Shown here: one piece after another, positions 1 to 11,395 of the stretch
Numbering within the stretch: the stretch's first letter is position 1
Layout of the letters: the number at the start of each line of letters is the position of its first letter
Assembly (NCBI RefSeq): GCF_009870125.1
Contig: NC_046679.1
Span: 20,460,001 to 20,524,000 of the forward strand
Direction: 5' to 3'
Source of the DNA: Drosophila pseudoobscura
Lineage: Eukaryota; Arthropoda; Insecta; Diptera; Drosophilidae
DNA: 64,000 bases
Notes under the pieces: model-generated
Told to the model about the DNA's origin: nothing
The model's input: only the letters and a program-made list of their open reading frames with translations
The model's database searches: none
Made by a program: the position numbers and the translations under genes

Positions 1-1303
1 TTATTATCAGGCTCTTGTCATTGTCCATTTCTGTGGACCCACCAGCCCCCTCCCTCCCCCTCCCTCCCTTTTGTATTCCCATTGGATTGTGAGAGTGCCT
101 GGTTCGGGGCGGGGGGGCGGAGGGGGGGCAGGTGCCCCATGTCCATTAGTAAATGCTAAATATGCGCCAATTAAATGCTTGAGGAAAAATACCATTTTCA
201 AGGATCATATGCCCAAAAATTCAAATGCAAAAAACAAACGAAGGGAAGGCCCTGCCTGTGCCTGACGTTTTTATTATCTGCAGGGAAACAGAGTCCAAGT
301 CCGCGCCCAAAAACCAACGCGCAGCAGCTGTCTACTCATTCCTTAAGCCCCCGTCCCCCTGCCCCCCGCCCCCTCCCCGCACGCTCTTGAGGCCAGTGAC
401 TAGCCAAGCGTTGCTGCCCCGCGCGTTGACAAGCTCAATTTCCAATCGCAATAAAACGCAGCACTCGAACGCAAGATAAATGTGAGAAAAATGCATGGCC
501 TGGCCCTCACCGTTTGCCGCTCTTCATCATTTCGTCCTCTTCCACTACTTCGTCGCAGTCGTCGTCGTCGTCGTCCGCGTCGTCGTCTGCGTCGTCGTCG
601 TCGCAGTGCTGGCGTCTCTGTCTTGCGTGGGCTTATCCTCTGCCCTGCAAAGCTGCAAAGAGAGAACCTGCCGAACAGAGGCGTAGCCAAGGAGGGGCCC
701 CGCACAACAAATTCACGCAGAAATCTTTGCTTGAAATTCTACCCTCTCTCAAAAAGTCCTGCCCACGCCTCTGGCTTCATTTTTGTAGGGTTTTCGTGTG
801 TTTGTCTGTTGTTGTTTTTTTTACATTTTTGGCCTCTGTTTTTGGTGCGCTTCTCTTCAAGTGCCCTGGAAATTTATAGTGGTAATAAAATTTTATTTGC
901 TCTTTTAGTTGATGGCACAATAAACTCTACTGGCATTTTTTTTCGGTACCCGATCCCGACCCCCTTGAGCACGTGCTTAAGTCTCTGCTTCGGCTTTTAC
1001 TTGAGTTCTTCAGTTTGGTTTTGTGATTATTGAAATGTATTCTGAGAGAGGATTGAGTAAGCGGTGTATTTCAAGGTCATTTGGTTAGTGGTTAAGATAG
1101 GGAATGATTGGGAGATGGGAATAGGAAGAAGGATTGGGATGATGGTAGAGAAATGATTTGAGGTGGCAATACACGGAGATTCTTGGCGATCAGAGATGTA
1201 ATTGAAGATGGAAACGATTGGAAATGGGATAATGGGAATATATGGAGATGAAAACCATGGGAGAGGAATTTATTGAAAGAAGAATTGCTGTCTTTCTCTC
1301 TCC

Positions 1304-1503
1304 CAGTGAAGCTTAGCATTTGGGAATGGGTTTCCCTTCAACCTCAGTGAATCTTCAGCATTCAGGGATGGATTATGTGCCACTCTGTCTCTCTCCCAGT
1401 GAAGCTTAGCAGTTAGGAATGGGTTTCGTCACTCTCAGTGAAGCTTAGCCTTCAGTGATGGGTCATTTGGTGCCACTCTGTCTCTCTCCCACTGAAGCTT
1501 AGC
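1304..1503 (+). repeat. 93-bp-period tandem repeat with CAGTGAAGCTTAGC core
   Basis: CAGTGAAGCTTAGC or a close variant occurs at 1304, 1345, 1397, 1436 and 1490, with alternating spacings near 40 and 53. This indicates a two-part unit of about 93 bp repeated just over twice, each core preceded by a CT run. Confidence 0.8.
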
Positions 1504-4500
1504 CTCTAGGGATGGATTGTTTTACGCCTTTCTGTTGCGCAATAAATTATAGTAATTTTCTTGTATCTTTTATTTTCCGCGAATTCTTCCTAATTATATC
1601 TTGGGTAATTTCTTCTTAGTCTATGTACTTTCAAGCCGTTCCTCTAATTAAATTTCCTCATTTCCATTACAAAATCCGATGTGTGTGTGTGTGTGATTTT
1701 CCCTGATTTGGTATTCTGGAACACCTTCCACCTTGTTTGAGGTACGCCTTCTTCCTCCTCTCGGAAGCCGACCCCCGCCCACCCACTGGCTGCCCCTGCG
1801 CCCCTTTGGAAAAGTTAGTCAAGCCAATTATTATTTAAATAAAATGCAAAACAGCAATTTAAGCTGCCAGCGGCAGTCGCGACGGGCAGCCGAGCAGAAC
1901 GTTTTTCTTCAACTTGGGGTTTAATTGAGAGACACACACACACACACAAAGAGGGAGAGGAAACCCAGCCCCCAGGCATCCCCCTACCCTCGTTCCCCAC
2001 CTGGCGATAAGACGCACTAACTGGCTTTGGTTTACCGTTGAAGCCGAAGCCAAAGCCAAAGCCAAAGCCTCTCATCTTCTTTGCGGTGAAGGGGCGGCCC
2101 TTCTTCTGATGATGCCGACAACAATGGGTATAGGAAAGGGAAGTCTAGGCTTTAATGGTGCGATGTTTGATACCCTTGAAGAGCCAAACTGTAGTTTCCA
2201 GAGTTCGGCACAAAATACTTGATATTTAAGCTATATTTTCTATTGAAATGATATGAGACGCGATCGTGAATGCTCCAAATCAGAGTCAGAATCATCATAC
2301 TTTTATTAGAGGGCATCAGACGAGAAGCAGAACGAGAAGACAGTTGACAAGCGACGCCTTCGTCTAACAGCAGCGCAGCTAGAAGCGAGCGCAACAGAGA
2401 TAGAGCTAGCGGAAACAGAGGTAGCTGCAGTGGCGGCGTCGGCGTCGGCGTCGACAATGACAGCGCAACGCAGTCGCAGTCGTAAATCAAAATGGCTGCA
2501 GTTGATGGCTGAAGAAAGAAGTCATTCATTTCATTTCATTTCACTTCACACACCACGCTCTGTTGGCGAGACAGGGACAGCAGCGCATGCGTGGGAGTAG
2601 AACAGCGGAATGGGATGTTGATGTTCTCATTAACTCTAATTTCAGAGTGTGAGAGGGAGACACTGGAGCTGGAGCTGGAGCTGGAGTGTGTGTGCGAGGG
2701 AGCGAGCGTTAACCGCGTGATGGATTGGTCTTTTCCTACTTGTAGTCCGGTTTACTGGGTTTTTTTCTTTCTTTTTTGCAATCAGCTGTCTATCTCTGTG
2801 TGTGGCTAAAACTGGTAACGGTATGGGCGTGTGTGTGTGTGTGTGTGCGTAAGTGGGTTGGGCTTAAACCTAAGGTTGTTGTCTCCGCTTAATGCACGAG
2901 CAGTTTCTGCGCACAGTGGAATGAAAATGGTGGGAAAAGGAGAAGGAAATTTTAAGAAATTAAGGAATGAAAAGATCTTTCAAATGATCAACGAAGGAAG
3001 GTCGAGAGAAAAGTAAAAAACTAAGGAATGAAGTTGAAATTTGAAATAATTAAAAATATTGAAAAATATCTTATAAGTAGCAGATATTGTTTTCATTGAG
3101 GAATACGCTGATATATAGAGTAGTTATACCCACAAGATCGGTTTAGTTCTATATGTAGTACATCCAAAGGAACAGAAAATAGAGTGAATAAAAAATTACA
3201 GCGATTCTCTTGGTAATCCTTTTCCTAGTATGAAAATCATGAATTTCCATTCCAATATGTTTTTTCTAATTCTCTTAGCAGATTTTGCCCACTGCGCCCT
3301 GCCCGTTCCACTTCGGCGTTGCGTTAGTTTACTGCTTATCGACTAGATGGCGCATTGCTTCCATCGAATATACGCTGCATACTTTCAGGCGGGGATGCAC
3401 ATGTAGAATGTGTGTGTAGTTTTGACATGTGATTGACATGTATTTGACATTCGTCAAAAGATGTAGTTCCCAAAAGAGACACAAAGGGCGCCACTGAGGG
3501 GAAGTGCATAGGAGAACTCTGGCAATGGGGTTGACGCGCTTGCAGGGGAGATTGGGGGTCACAGAATGGGGAACGGATTGATGAAACTTGCTGTAAACCT
3601 AAAGAATAGAATAATCTTTGCCTGTAACCAAAAATCAATACTCTGTCTAGCTTGCATACACTCAGCCTTGGGCAATTAAAGCGGATGGTGTGAAATCTTT
3701 TATTGCAAATCAAATTTGAGCACTTTCTTCGCTTGAATAAATCACATCAGACAAACATAAATCATATATACTAAAATACCACACCACCAGACCCCCGTTG
3801 CATGCCACAAAACAACAAAACCAAAAGCAGGAACAGCAACAGCGACAGGAAGAACAGACAAAACACACATCAGACATTATTATCATCTCGCTTGTGCTTG
3901 AGTGAGTTTCTTTGCCTACCCCCAGCCACCCGCCCCAAAGGTCCCCGCCCCCCTGGCATGATTCCGCGTAGGCAGTGGAGATCGGGGGCACAGTCCAGCG
4001 ATTTGCCGGCATCCGTTTTGGCCCTCGCCGCCCACACAGACAGACAGACAGACACACGCTTCCTTCCGCTTCCACGCTGCCATTGTCCTTTCGCGCCATG
4101 GCCTGCCCCAGCCCCCGCTCCTTTTGGTCCTCCTCCATTTCCTGTTCCTCCCCCCCTGGCAACTTCAATCGCCATCATTGGGAAATGTGTAATTGAAAGG
4201 GAAGCTTTTGGCTTTGGCTTTGGCTTTGGCAGCGCAGCCTCGGAGGCAGGCAAAAGAAAATTATTTCGTTAACAAAAGGGAAAATGCCAAAGGCAGGGGA
4301 AACGCACACAATGCAAATGGTGAAAGGATAAAGGATAAAGGAGGCAAGGAGCAGTCAAAGAGGAGAATGTAAAATGGGATATGGAATAATGCAAAGCCCT
4401 GAAAATATTTTAAAGTTTTCTTGCCCGCTCTTTTTATTTTGCCTCCATTGTTGTGCGGGAAAGTTGTGGGGGGGGGGGAGGGGGGAAAGTTTCATTTCCG

Positions 4501-5273
4501 ACAACAAGTTACCGTTAGTTAGTTTTGGGGTTTTTCGGCAGGGTTGTCACAGAGCCCCCAAAAGGCCAGAGACAGAAGACAGAGACAGGAGACAGAGACA
4601 TGCATTGCATATGCATGACTTGGCATGTAACGTGTGTCCCCCTCTCTCTCTTTCTATCTCTCTCTCTCTCTCTCTGTCTCTGTTTGTGTGTGTGTGGTGG
4701 GGGGCAGGGGGCTTTTCTGTGTGATTTATGAGGTCAGAGACTCGTGATAATGAGCCCGGAAATTAAATCACTTTGACCGGAAGGATGTCAGGTCAAAAGG
4801 GGATAACACAATTGATTTCATATTCATAAATTCAATGAATGTTGTCAGCTTGTCAGGCCAAAGGAAGGGACTTGCAAAGCAGGGTGCAACGGGCGCGGAG
4901 GGTCTCCCTGTTTGAGGATTACCAAAGTTCTCATTTGGGAAGAGGAAATGCAGAAATGTCAGCTCAAGTTTTGTGTGATTTGAGGGGAATAACGGTGATT
5001 TGAGGGGTGGCCAGAGTTGCCAGAGCAGTTTATGGAGTGTGGCAACTCTGGAAATGTAATTGAAACTTGAATTTATGTGATATTATTCGAAATAGTAGCT
5101 TCTGAAGAGAGTTTGCAACTTCTACAAATGTTTGTTTAAGAAGAATGACAACCCTATGCATGGTAATCGCTGGTGTGGCAACTCTAGCAACAGGAATGCC
5201 CTGTTCCTTTAGATATTTATAGTATAATGAGCACAAAATACCATCTAGTCGGAAACTTTAAAGCCACAACAAG

Positions 5274-5295
5274 CCCCCCCCCCCCCCCCCCCCCC
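5274..5295 (+). repeat. Poly-C run
   Basis: About 22 consecutive C residues within the Antp intron; its length is likely polymorphic or uncertain in assembly. Confidence 0.9.
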
Positions 5296-5522
5296 TTTCG
5301 ATCTGAACTGGAGCTGGGGAATGCTTGATTCGGTGACATATTTTTAAGAACTTGTCGAAGCATGCCATAAGCAATTTGTCAGGCGAAAGAGGAGCGCAGA
5401 TGTTTGAAGAACACATGAGAAGAGCGACCCCCGAAACGAAGCCTCTTCGATCTTCAGTTGGAAACAAAACTTTGAGCCGGCAACTACAACGCAACTCTTT
5501 TCCTACTCTTTCCTTTTTGCAG

Positions 5523-6113
5523 AGTTTCAAAATCAAAATTGAGGAATACCAATTAGAGGATAAGGATATTTAAGGATCAACAAAAAAAAAAACAAAAAAA
5601 ACACCAAATCAATAGACGGTTATTTTGGCCAAGAAAAAGCAACAAACAGAGGAACAGAGGAACAGAGAGCGGAAAAACAAAACGCGGGAAATCATTTTAT
5701 ACCTCACACCACTACACACGTAACGTAACGTCACGTAACGTAACGCAACGTAACTGTACATTGTACTTAAGTGTTCAAAAAGGAAGGGTTAATTAGGTGA
5801 GTAATCGAACGGGCGATAACTATCGATAAATGCTAAATGATCGATTCCCTTTTCACAGTTTACTTTGTATATAAGGAAAAGTAGCTAAAAGCACAAGGAA
5901 GAACAGGAAGAAGGATTAGTCACTAGCCACTAAGCAGCAGGAGCAGCAGCAGGAGCAGGAAGGAGTCACCGCTAATCGATAACCGATAACCGATAACCGA
6001 TCATCCGAACGTTTGCACGTTCGCAGTCACGTTTCATCACGGAATTAGCAGCAGCAGAAGCAGCAGCAGCCGCAGAAGCAGTTGCCGCAGTTGCCGCCGC
6101 CAACGCCGCCACA
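5523..6113 (+). other. Antp: Antp 5' leader part of the first coding exon
   Basis: A pyrimidine-rich stretch ending TTTTTGCAG at 5522 is the best acceptor upstream of the Antp ATG, so the exon probably starts here. A weaker alternative acceptor, CCCTTTTCACAG, ends at 5858. The leader contains a CGTAA pentamer repeat (about 5717-5752), a DRE-type TATCGATA at 5821-5828 and three tandem ATAACCG units near 5979-6000. Antp messages are known for long leaders with internal ribosome entry; nothing visible here proves such activity. The exact exon start needs cDNA. Confidence 0.55.
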
Positions 6114-6785
6114 ATGACGATGAGTACAAATAACTGTGAAAGCATGACGTCGTACTTCACCAACTCGTACATGGGCGCCGACATGCACCACGGCCACTAT
6201 CCGGGCAACGGCGTCACCGATCTCGATGCCCAGCAGATGCATCACTACAGCCAGAATCCAAATCACCAGGGCAACATGCCCTACCCGCGCTTCCCGCCCT
6301 ACGACCGCATGCCCTACTACAACGGCCAGGGCATGGATCAGCAGCAGCAGCAGCACCAGGGCTACTCCCGCCCGGACAGTCCCTCCAGTCAGGTGGGTGG
6401 CGTGATGCCGCAGTCACAGACCAACGGCCTGCCCAGCGGTGGACAGCTGGTGGCCCAACAGCAGCAGCAGCAGCCCCAACAGCAGTCACAGAACCCACAG
6501 CAGCAGCAGCAGCAGGCGCAACAACAGCCGCAGCAGCAGCAGCAGCAGCAGCTCCAGCAACTGCCGCAAGTGACGCAACAGGTGACACATCCCCAGCAGC
6601 AGCAGCAGCAGCAACAGCAACAGCAGCCTGTCGTCTACGCCAGTTGCAAGCTGCAGGCAGCAGTGGGCGTGGGTCTGGGCCTGGTCCCCGAGGGTGGCTC
6701 GCCGCCACTGGTGGATCAGATGACGGGCCATCATATGAATGCACAAATGTCGCTGCCCCATCACATGGGGCATCCGCAGGCGCAG
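6114..6785 (+). CDS. Antp: Antennapedia homeotic protein, N-terminal coding exon (residues 1-224)
   Basis: This is the first coding exon of Antp, a nuclear Hox transcription factor that specifies thoracic, especially second thoracic, identity. The start [20 protein letters not shown] is the familiar Antp N-terminus, with the Hox SYF motif at residues 13-15. It continues through the His/Tyr/Pro-rich section ([20 protein letters not shown], about 55-74). Four main Gln-rich opa tracts follow (about 76-80, 115-124, 129-150 and 161-171), then [13 protein letters not shown] and a His/Met-rich tail. The exon ends in phase 0 after PQAQ at a GTGAG donor. Joined to the next three exons it gives a predicted 393-residue protein, somewhat longer than the roughly 378 I recall for D. 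melanogaster; the excess is mostly in the Gln tracts. Upstream ATGs in the leader are out of context. The - strand open frame through the CAG tracts is an artefact. Confidence 0.98.
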
Positions 6786-6917
6786 GTGAGAATGAAACTT
6801 CCTTAAAGGGTAGATAGATCGCTTAAGGGTCGATGGGTTTCTAAATGCTTTGATCCCCCGCTTATAACTCAATGCTTTTTCCCCATTTTCCACTCTCTCT
6901 CATGCTGCCACAAACAG
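6786..6917 (+). other. Antp: Antp intron between first coding exon and microexon
   Basis: A 132-bp intron with donor CAG|GTGAGA and acceptor ACAAACAG. Both ends keep phase 0, so the following microexon can be included or skipped without changing frame if the later junction is also phase 0, which it is. Confidence 0.9.
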
Positions 6918-6956
6918 TTGGGTTACACGGACGTTGGAGTTCCCGATGTTACAGAG
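6918..6956 (+). CDS. Antp: Antennapedia microexon (13 codons, residues 225-237)
   Basis: This 39-bp exon encodes LGYTDVGVPDVTE and is flanked by acceptor AAACAG and donor GAG|GTAAGA. Its length is a multiple of three and both junctions are phase 0, so it can be spliced in or out. In D. melanogaster the same 13-residue block is a regulated optional exon of Antp; the family knowledge comes from memory, while the exon borders are read directly. It lies between the Gln-rich N-terminus and the YPWM exon and so alters the spacing of the transactivation region. Confidence 0.95.
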
Positions 6957-7076
6957 GTAAGACGCGCCCCACCCCCACCCCCGCCATCTCTCATTAAACA
7001 CTCCTCAAAATGGTGGCTGGTTCTCTCGCTTTAAGCCAATCAAATACAAACATTGTTTAATCTTTAATCCATTTAG
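6957..7076 (+). other. Antp: Antp intron after the microexon
   Basis: A 120-bp intron running from GTAAGA to CCATTTAG. It joins GAG (Glu) to GTG (Val) in phase 0. Short introns on both sides make the microexon a compact cassette. Confidence 0.9.
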
Positions 7077-7296
7077 GTGCATCAAAACCATCACAATATG
7101 GGCATGTACGGACAACAGCAGACGGGCGTGCCACCTGTTGGGGCACCGCCACAGGCGATGATGCACCAGGGCCAGGGGCCGCCGCAGATGCATCAGGGCC
7201 ATTTATCGGGCCAACATACACCGCCATCCCAAAACCCGAATTCGCAATCCTCGGGGATGCCGTCACCACTGTATCCCTGGATGCGAAGTCAGTTTG
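7077..7296 (+). CDS. Antp: Antennapedia YPWM exon (residues 238-310 plus first base of 311)
   Basis: Starts [15 protein letters not shown] and runs through a Gly/Pro/Gln/His-rich section to [15 protein letters not shown]. The YPWM hexapeptide (residues 303-306) is the contact for the TALE cofactor Extradenticle (Pbx family), which raises DNA-binding specificity and was implicated with linker length in Antp activity. The exon ends after the first G of a codon at the perfect donor G|GTAAGT; joined to the homeodomain exon this makes the short linker RSQF-E. D. melanogaster also makes a longer linker, RSQFGKCQE, by using a second donor 12 bases further on. Here that position (7309) reads GAAAGT rather than GT, so the long form is not predicted by GT-AG rules. 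Confidence 0.97.
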
Positions 7297-7526
7297 GTAA
7301 GTGTCAAGGAAAGTGATCGATAATTCCACGAAACGTATTAAGTGGAATTTTTCTTCTTCTTATAGTAGTGGGTTGAATGTAGTTTAGTTCCCCCCCGTTG
7401 TATTCGATTTTAGTAGCTCCAATTAGTATAGTAGACGTGCGTACAACAACAAGAGCAAAGGAAATCCATGCAATTTTATATATTTTTTCAGCCAAGCCAA
7501 AAGCTTAAAAGCGAACCTCGTTTTCA

Positions 7527-7721
7527 AAGCAGTGCTTCATGGAGAGAACACTACTTCCACTGCTTGTCTGTTGATCCAAGTCTCTAAGCAGTACACGCGG
7601 GAAATTTGAAATTCTGCAAATGGAGTACAGTACACTGCTTGAAATAAGCAGTTTGACTTGTAAAGCAGTTTAAAGAGTGTACTGCTTCCCCTGCTTGTGT
7701 GCCGATCAAGGCTCAAGCAGT
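7527..7721. repeat. Cluster of eight AAGCAGT motifs in a degenerate duplication
   Basis: AAGCAGT or its complement starts at 7527, 7559(-), 7586, 7634(-), 7646, 7663, 7681(-) and 7715. Around them two related ~100-bp blocks share CTGCTTGTSTG, GATCAAG/GATCCAAG and GGCAAATTTGAA/GGGAAATTTGAA, so the cluster arose at least partly by duplication. Confidence 0.8.
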
Positions 7722-9514
7722 AAGCGCGGCAAATTTGAATTGCCGCAAATTGAGAACTAAACAAAACTGACTTTAAAAAATCTGACAAAAATCTTTAAAA
7801 TTATTTTCAACTCAAATTTATATTCTAAATATCTTCAAAATTAACATAAGCTGCTAAAACTCATAGAAAGCGATTTGCCGAGCAAATTTCGCTTTACTTG
7901 TATGTGAAACCAAATCTCTACCTTCTTTCACCCCCTTCCCCTGTTTCTGTCTGCTTGTGTATGCACGTTTCAACGACCTTGACACGTCCGGGTGATTTCA
8001 CTTTATTGCCTTGGCCAATTGCTCGACATTAGGCGTAATCCATCTGCAACGAGGAGACGTTTCGCGTTGCCTTCTGGAACTCCGACGATACCTGACATTC
8101 GCCTCAATTTTTGCAAATTTCCCAAATACCCAAAAATCGATGAATGCGAAAAGAGGTGCACACACACAGAACACACAGGGTAGGGTTTCGTTCGATCCGA
8201 GCACAGAAGGCGGTCCTGTCGACTAATGCAAATTGACAATAGAAAGCGAAAGACCGGGAAAGGTTTGTGCCAAAGATCCGTAGCTAATCCCCGAAAATAG
8301 AGCACAGGGAGGGAGGAAGGGAGGAGGAAACCATGTGGTTCGGTTTTAGTTTTAGTTTCAGTTTCAAAGGATACGCGTTGCATAAGTGGGGGAGAGGCTT
8401 CCAGGGAGGATGCGAGTCCTTTTTTCTAAATATAGATTACCATTTTCACTTATTCCCCGAGTGAAAGTGAACAGCAGAGCAGGCCTCTCTCCCTCTCTCT
8501 CTCTCTCTCAAGTGTTTTGGTCCTTTCTTTGGACCGGACCCTGGCCTCGTCATTACTGGAATCCGGTGGAGCCTTTACGGCCTGCTGCTGCTGCTCCTTG
8601 GTGTATTTTTCGCTGCTGTTGTTGTGGTTTTTTCCTGTTTTTTTTGCACCAAAGCCAGATTGAGATGTAAAGCAGAATTGATGAGCGCCATTAGTTACAC
8701 GTTATGTGCAATGGATGCCATCAATTTATTAATCTCCAGAACACGCCGAGTCGAGACTCCAGAGAGCCCCAGAGAGCTCCAGAGCCCCAGAGCTCCAGCT
8801 CCATCTCTGGGCTCCTCCATTCATAGCACACCGCCATCGCAGTGGTCGCAGACGCAATCGCAATCGCAGTCCCCAGCCTGGCCTCTTCTTAATCCCCCCC
8901 CCCCTCTCTTCGCTCCTTGCAACACTCCTTGCCCCACTCCTTTGTGGCGGCAGCCAGAGAATAAATAAAAAGAACGCGCCTAAAAAGCAACAACAACAAA
9001 AAATCTCCACGGTGACATGAAGTTTTTCCTTTTCCTCTCTTTTCCTTTTTTTTGTGCCTTTTTGCTTCTTTTCTTTATTAAAAATGAAGCAGCCGCCAGA
9101 GGAGGCAGGGAGGGGGAAGAATTAAAGCCTCGAGCTGCAGCTTGGAGTCGCTTTTTTGTTTGGGCCCTGGCCATGGCGGCGTCTCCCGCGGCGGCAGCAG
9201 CGGCTGGGGCATTCTCACTGTGCCACAACATGATCCTCGAAGCTTAAGTTACGATGATTAAATGCATACGAGTTTATTTCTGCTTAGAGGGGTTTTTTTT
9301 CCCCCGACAGTGCCACAGTCCCGTGCCCCCTGTGCCCCGTGTCCCCTGGTTCCCTGCATTTTGCATAGCCCATAAATAGAGGGGACAGTGGGACAAATAT
9401 TTCAGGAATTAGCTAGGCTGTGAGCTGAACTGAATTTGGGGAAATTGAGGATCGGCATGGCAGGGATTTTGCAGCGAATTTTTGGGATTTTTTTTAGATC
9501 TTTTGTGCAGAGGG

Positions 9515-9600
9515 AAGTTATAGATTTTTCGAAGATTAAAACTTCTAGAAATTATAGATTTTTGGAAAATTAAAACCTCTAGAAATAGCAGATAATAATG
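9515..9600 (+). repeat. Short AT-rich tandem duplication
   Basis: Two copies of a TATAGATTTTTSGAARATTAAAAC unit followed by CTCTAGAAAT-type sequence, period about 37 bp. Confidence 0.55.
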
Positions 9601-11204
9601 AAGGATAGAGTAGAAGATCCTATAGGAATCTTAATTTTACAGCATTGCTAGGAGAAGGACCTTCTTCAGGCTTCAATAATTCGTTCTTGGCCTTGATCCT
9701 TGGTCCTAAAGCATCTTCTCTAGGGTGTTCATAAAGACCTTCTTTAGTATATTCTCTAGGACTTTTTTCTAGCATTTTTTCCAGGATCTTCTCCAAGATC
9801 TTTTCCATTATCTTCTCTAGAATCTGCCCCTAGTTGAAGTCAGTTTTTGGTTTGCTTTAGGGGCATATTTTTGTGGTTCTCCTAAATTCCCATACATTCA
9901 ACCTATAATTATATATATTCAAATGCCATTTATCCTTCATTACTTCTGATAACATATATTTCTGTGCCACATTTTGGTCTTCCTAAGTCTTTTATTTGCC
10001 GCTCAAATCTTGTGGTTCTCTGAGGGCCCACTGTACCCACACAGCGATTGCAACCACTTAACGCCTGGACATATTTCAAGCGTTGCATTAGGTTGCAACA
10101 ACAGCAACAAAAGGTGGCATAAAGGTTCCGATCGTGACGGGGCAAGGCGCAGAAGAGACGCGACCCCAAAGCCCACAGACAATGTCTCCACAATGGAAAC
10201 CAAAAGAAGGGGAAAAGAGGGGGAAAAAGGAAACGAAACTCGGTTTCAATTAAGTTGTTACTCAGGGCCAGGGTCCCTGAGTGCCCCGAGTGCCATGCCC
10301 CCGCCCCCACCCTGGGATGTTGCGTTAATGTTGTTTTGATATTTACCAAGTTTCGAAAACGATTCCCGGCTCCTTTTTTGTGTCCCTCTTTGCTGAAGGA
10401 AAACTTGCTGCAGTCTGCCACCTAATCCTGTGTTTCTTCTTTTTTTGTTTGTTGTTTTTGGGGTCATAAATTTAAGCGACAGCCAACAAATATTTGCAAC
10501 AAGTGTTTCTCGCCATTTCCGAGGGAAAGAGTTTTATTCGAGTGCTTGTTGCTGCCACCAGGAGGGGGGCAGGGTCCAGGCATAAATGAATTTATGATTG
10601 GGTAAATGATTGTCTAGGATTCACTTTTATTCATTGCTATTCACAGCTATTCACGGGTAAATCTCTAGCCGTTCACAAAATAGAAAATACACAACATAGA
10701 AAATGCCACTTTCCGAGGGCAGAGCCCAGAGCTGCTGCTTTCCCTCCGAGAACTTTTCAATTCCTTTCGAGTATGAAAAGTGCACTTCATTGTGGGCATT
10801 ATAAGCGACAGTCGGGAGGGGCCGAGGAGGGGGAGGGAGGGGGGCAGGACCTTCAACCTGTCAGTGGGGGTAAGACAATGAAAAGAACTTCCTTCGTAGC
10901 CAAAAAGTTGCACGTTCTGGATGGCTGTGGAAAAAGTTTTTCTCGCCCTGGCTTTTGGGTAAAACGTTGATCCCGGCCCATCATCCGTTTGGCAGTTGCC
11001 AGCAGGAGGAACAAAGAGGAGCCCCAAAGAGAGAGAGAGAGAGAGAGAGTGAGAGAGAGAGTGTGTGGGGGGGGGAGAGAAAACTTCTGGACTTTGTTGT
11101 CTGTTGGCGCTGCACTTAATGTCCTGAAGAGTTTTGCTTAACTTGAGGATTTGCGCGCAAACTACTTTTCGATGGGCAGCAAAAGACAGAGACAGAAGAC
11201 AGGA

Positions 11205-11395
11205 GGAGAGACAGCTCTTAGAGAGGGGGACAGCTACAGAGAGGGGGGAAGGACAGCTCTAAGAGGGGAAAAGAGACAGCTGCAGAGAGGGGAGAAGGAC
11301 AGCTCTAGAAGAGGGGAGAAAGACAGCTCTAAGAGGGAGAAAGAGACAGCTCTAAGAGAGGGGAGAAAGACAGCTATAGAGAGAGAGACAGAGAG
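11205..11395 (+). repeat. Purine-rich minisatellite with GACAGCTCTAAGAG core
   Basis: About eight imperfect units of 20-30 bp, each with GACAGCT(C/A/G)(T/C)A(A/G)AGAGG followed by GGGAGAAA. The + strand is strongly purine-biased, so the array could form triplex-type structure and bind GAGA factor. Confidence 0.75.

Larger units (their letters stand above)
1..5522 (+). other. Antp: Antp intron upstream of the first coding exon
   Basis: This stretch is non-coding. It lies upstream of the exon carrying the Antp start codon, and in Drosophila Antp that exon is preceded by large introns, so this is the 3' part of such an intron. It holds a CGT/CGA trinucleotide tract near 543-607, GT/CA runs near 1680 and 1933, a 93-bp-period repeat near 1304-1503, AAGCCA/GGCTTT repeats near 2040 and 4205, a CT run near 4640-4680 and a poly-C run near 5274. 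All open frames here are low-complexity translations. Promoters P1 and P2 are not in the window. The intron assignment rests on the gene model, not on a visible donor. Confidence 0.8.

Noticed and set aside
482..1033. 183-codon frame with Arg/Ser runs
   Set aside because: Translation of a CGT/TCG microsatellite inside the Antp intron.
3710..4272. Overlapping frames of 127-156 codons on both strands in the Antp intron
   Set aside because: Low-complexity Pro/Gly/Cys translations of CA, GGCTTT and CCCC repeats, open in nearly all frames.
6214..6893. - strand Ala- or Leu-rich frames opposite the Antp Gln tracts
   Set aside because: Complement of CAG repeats; artefacts.
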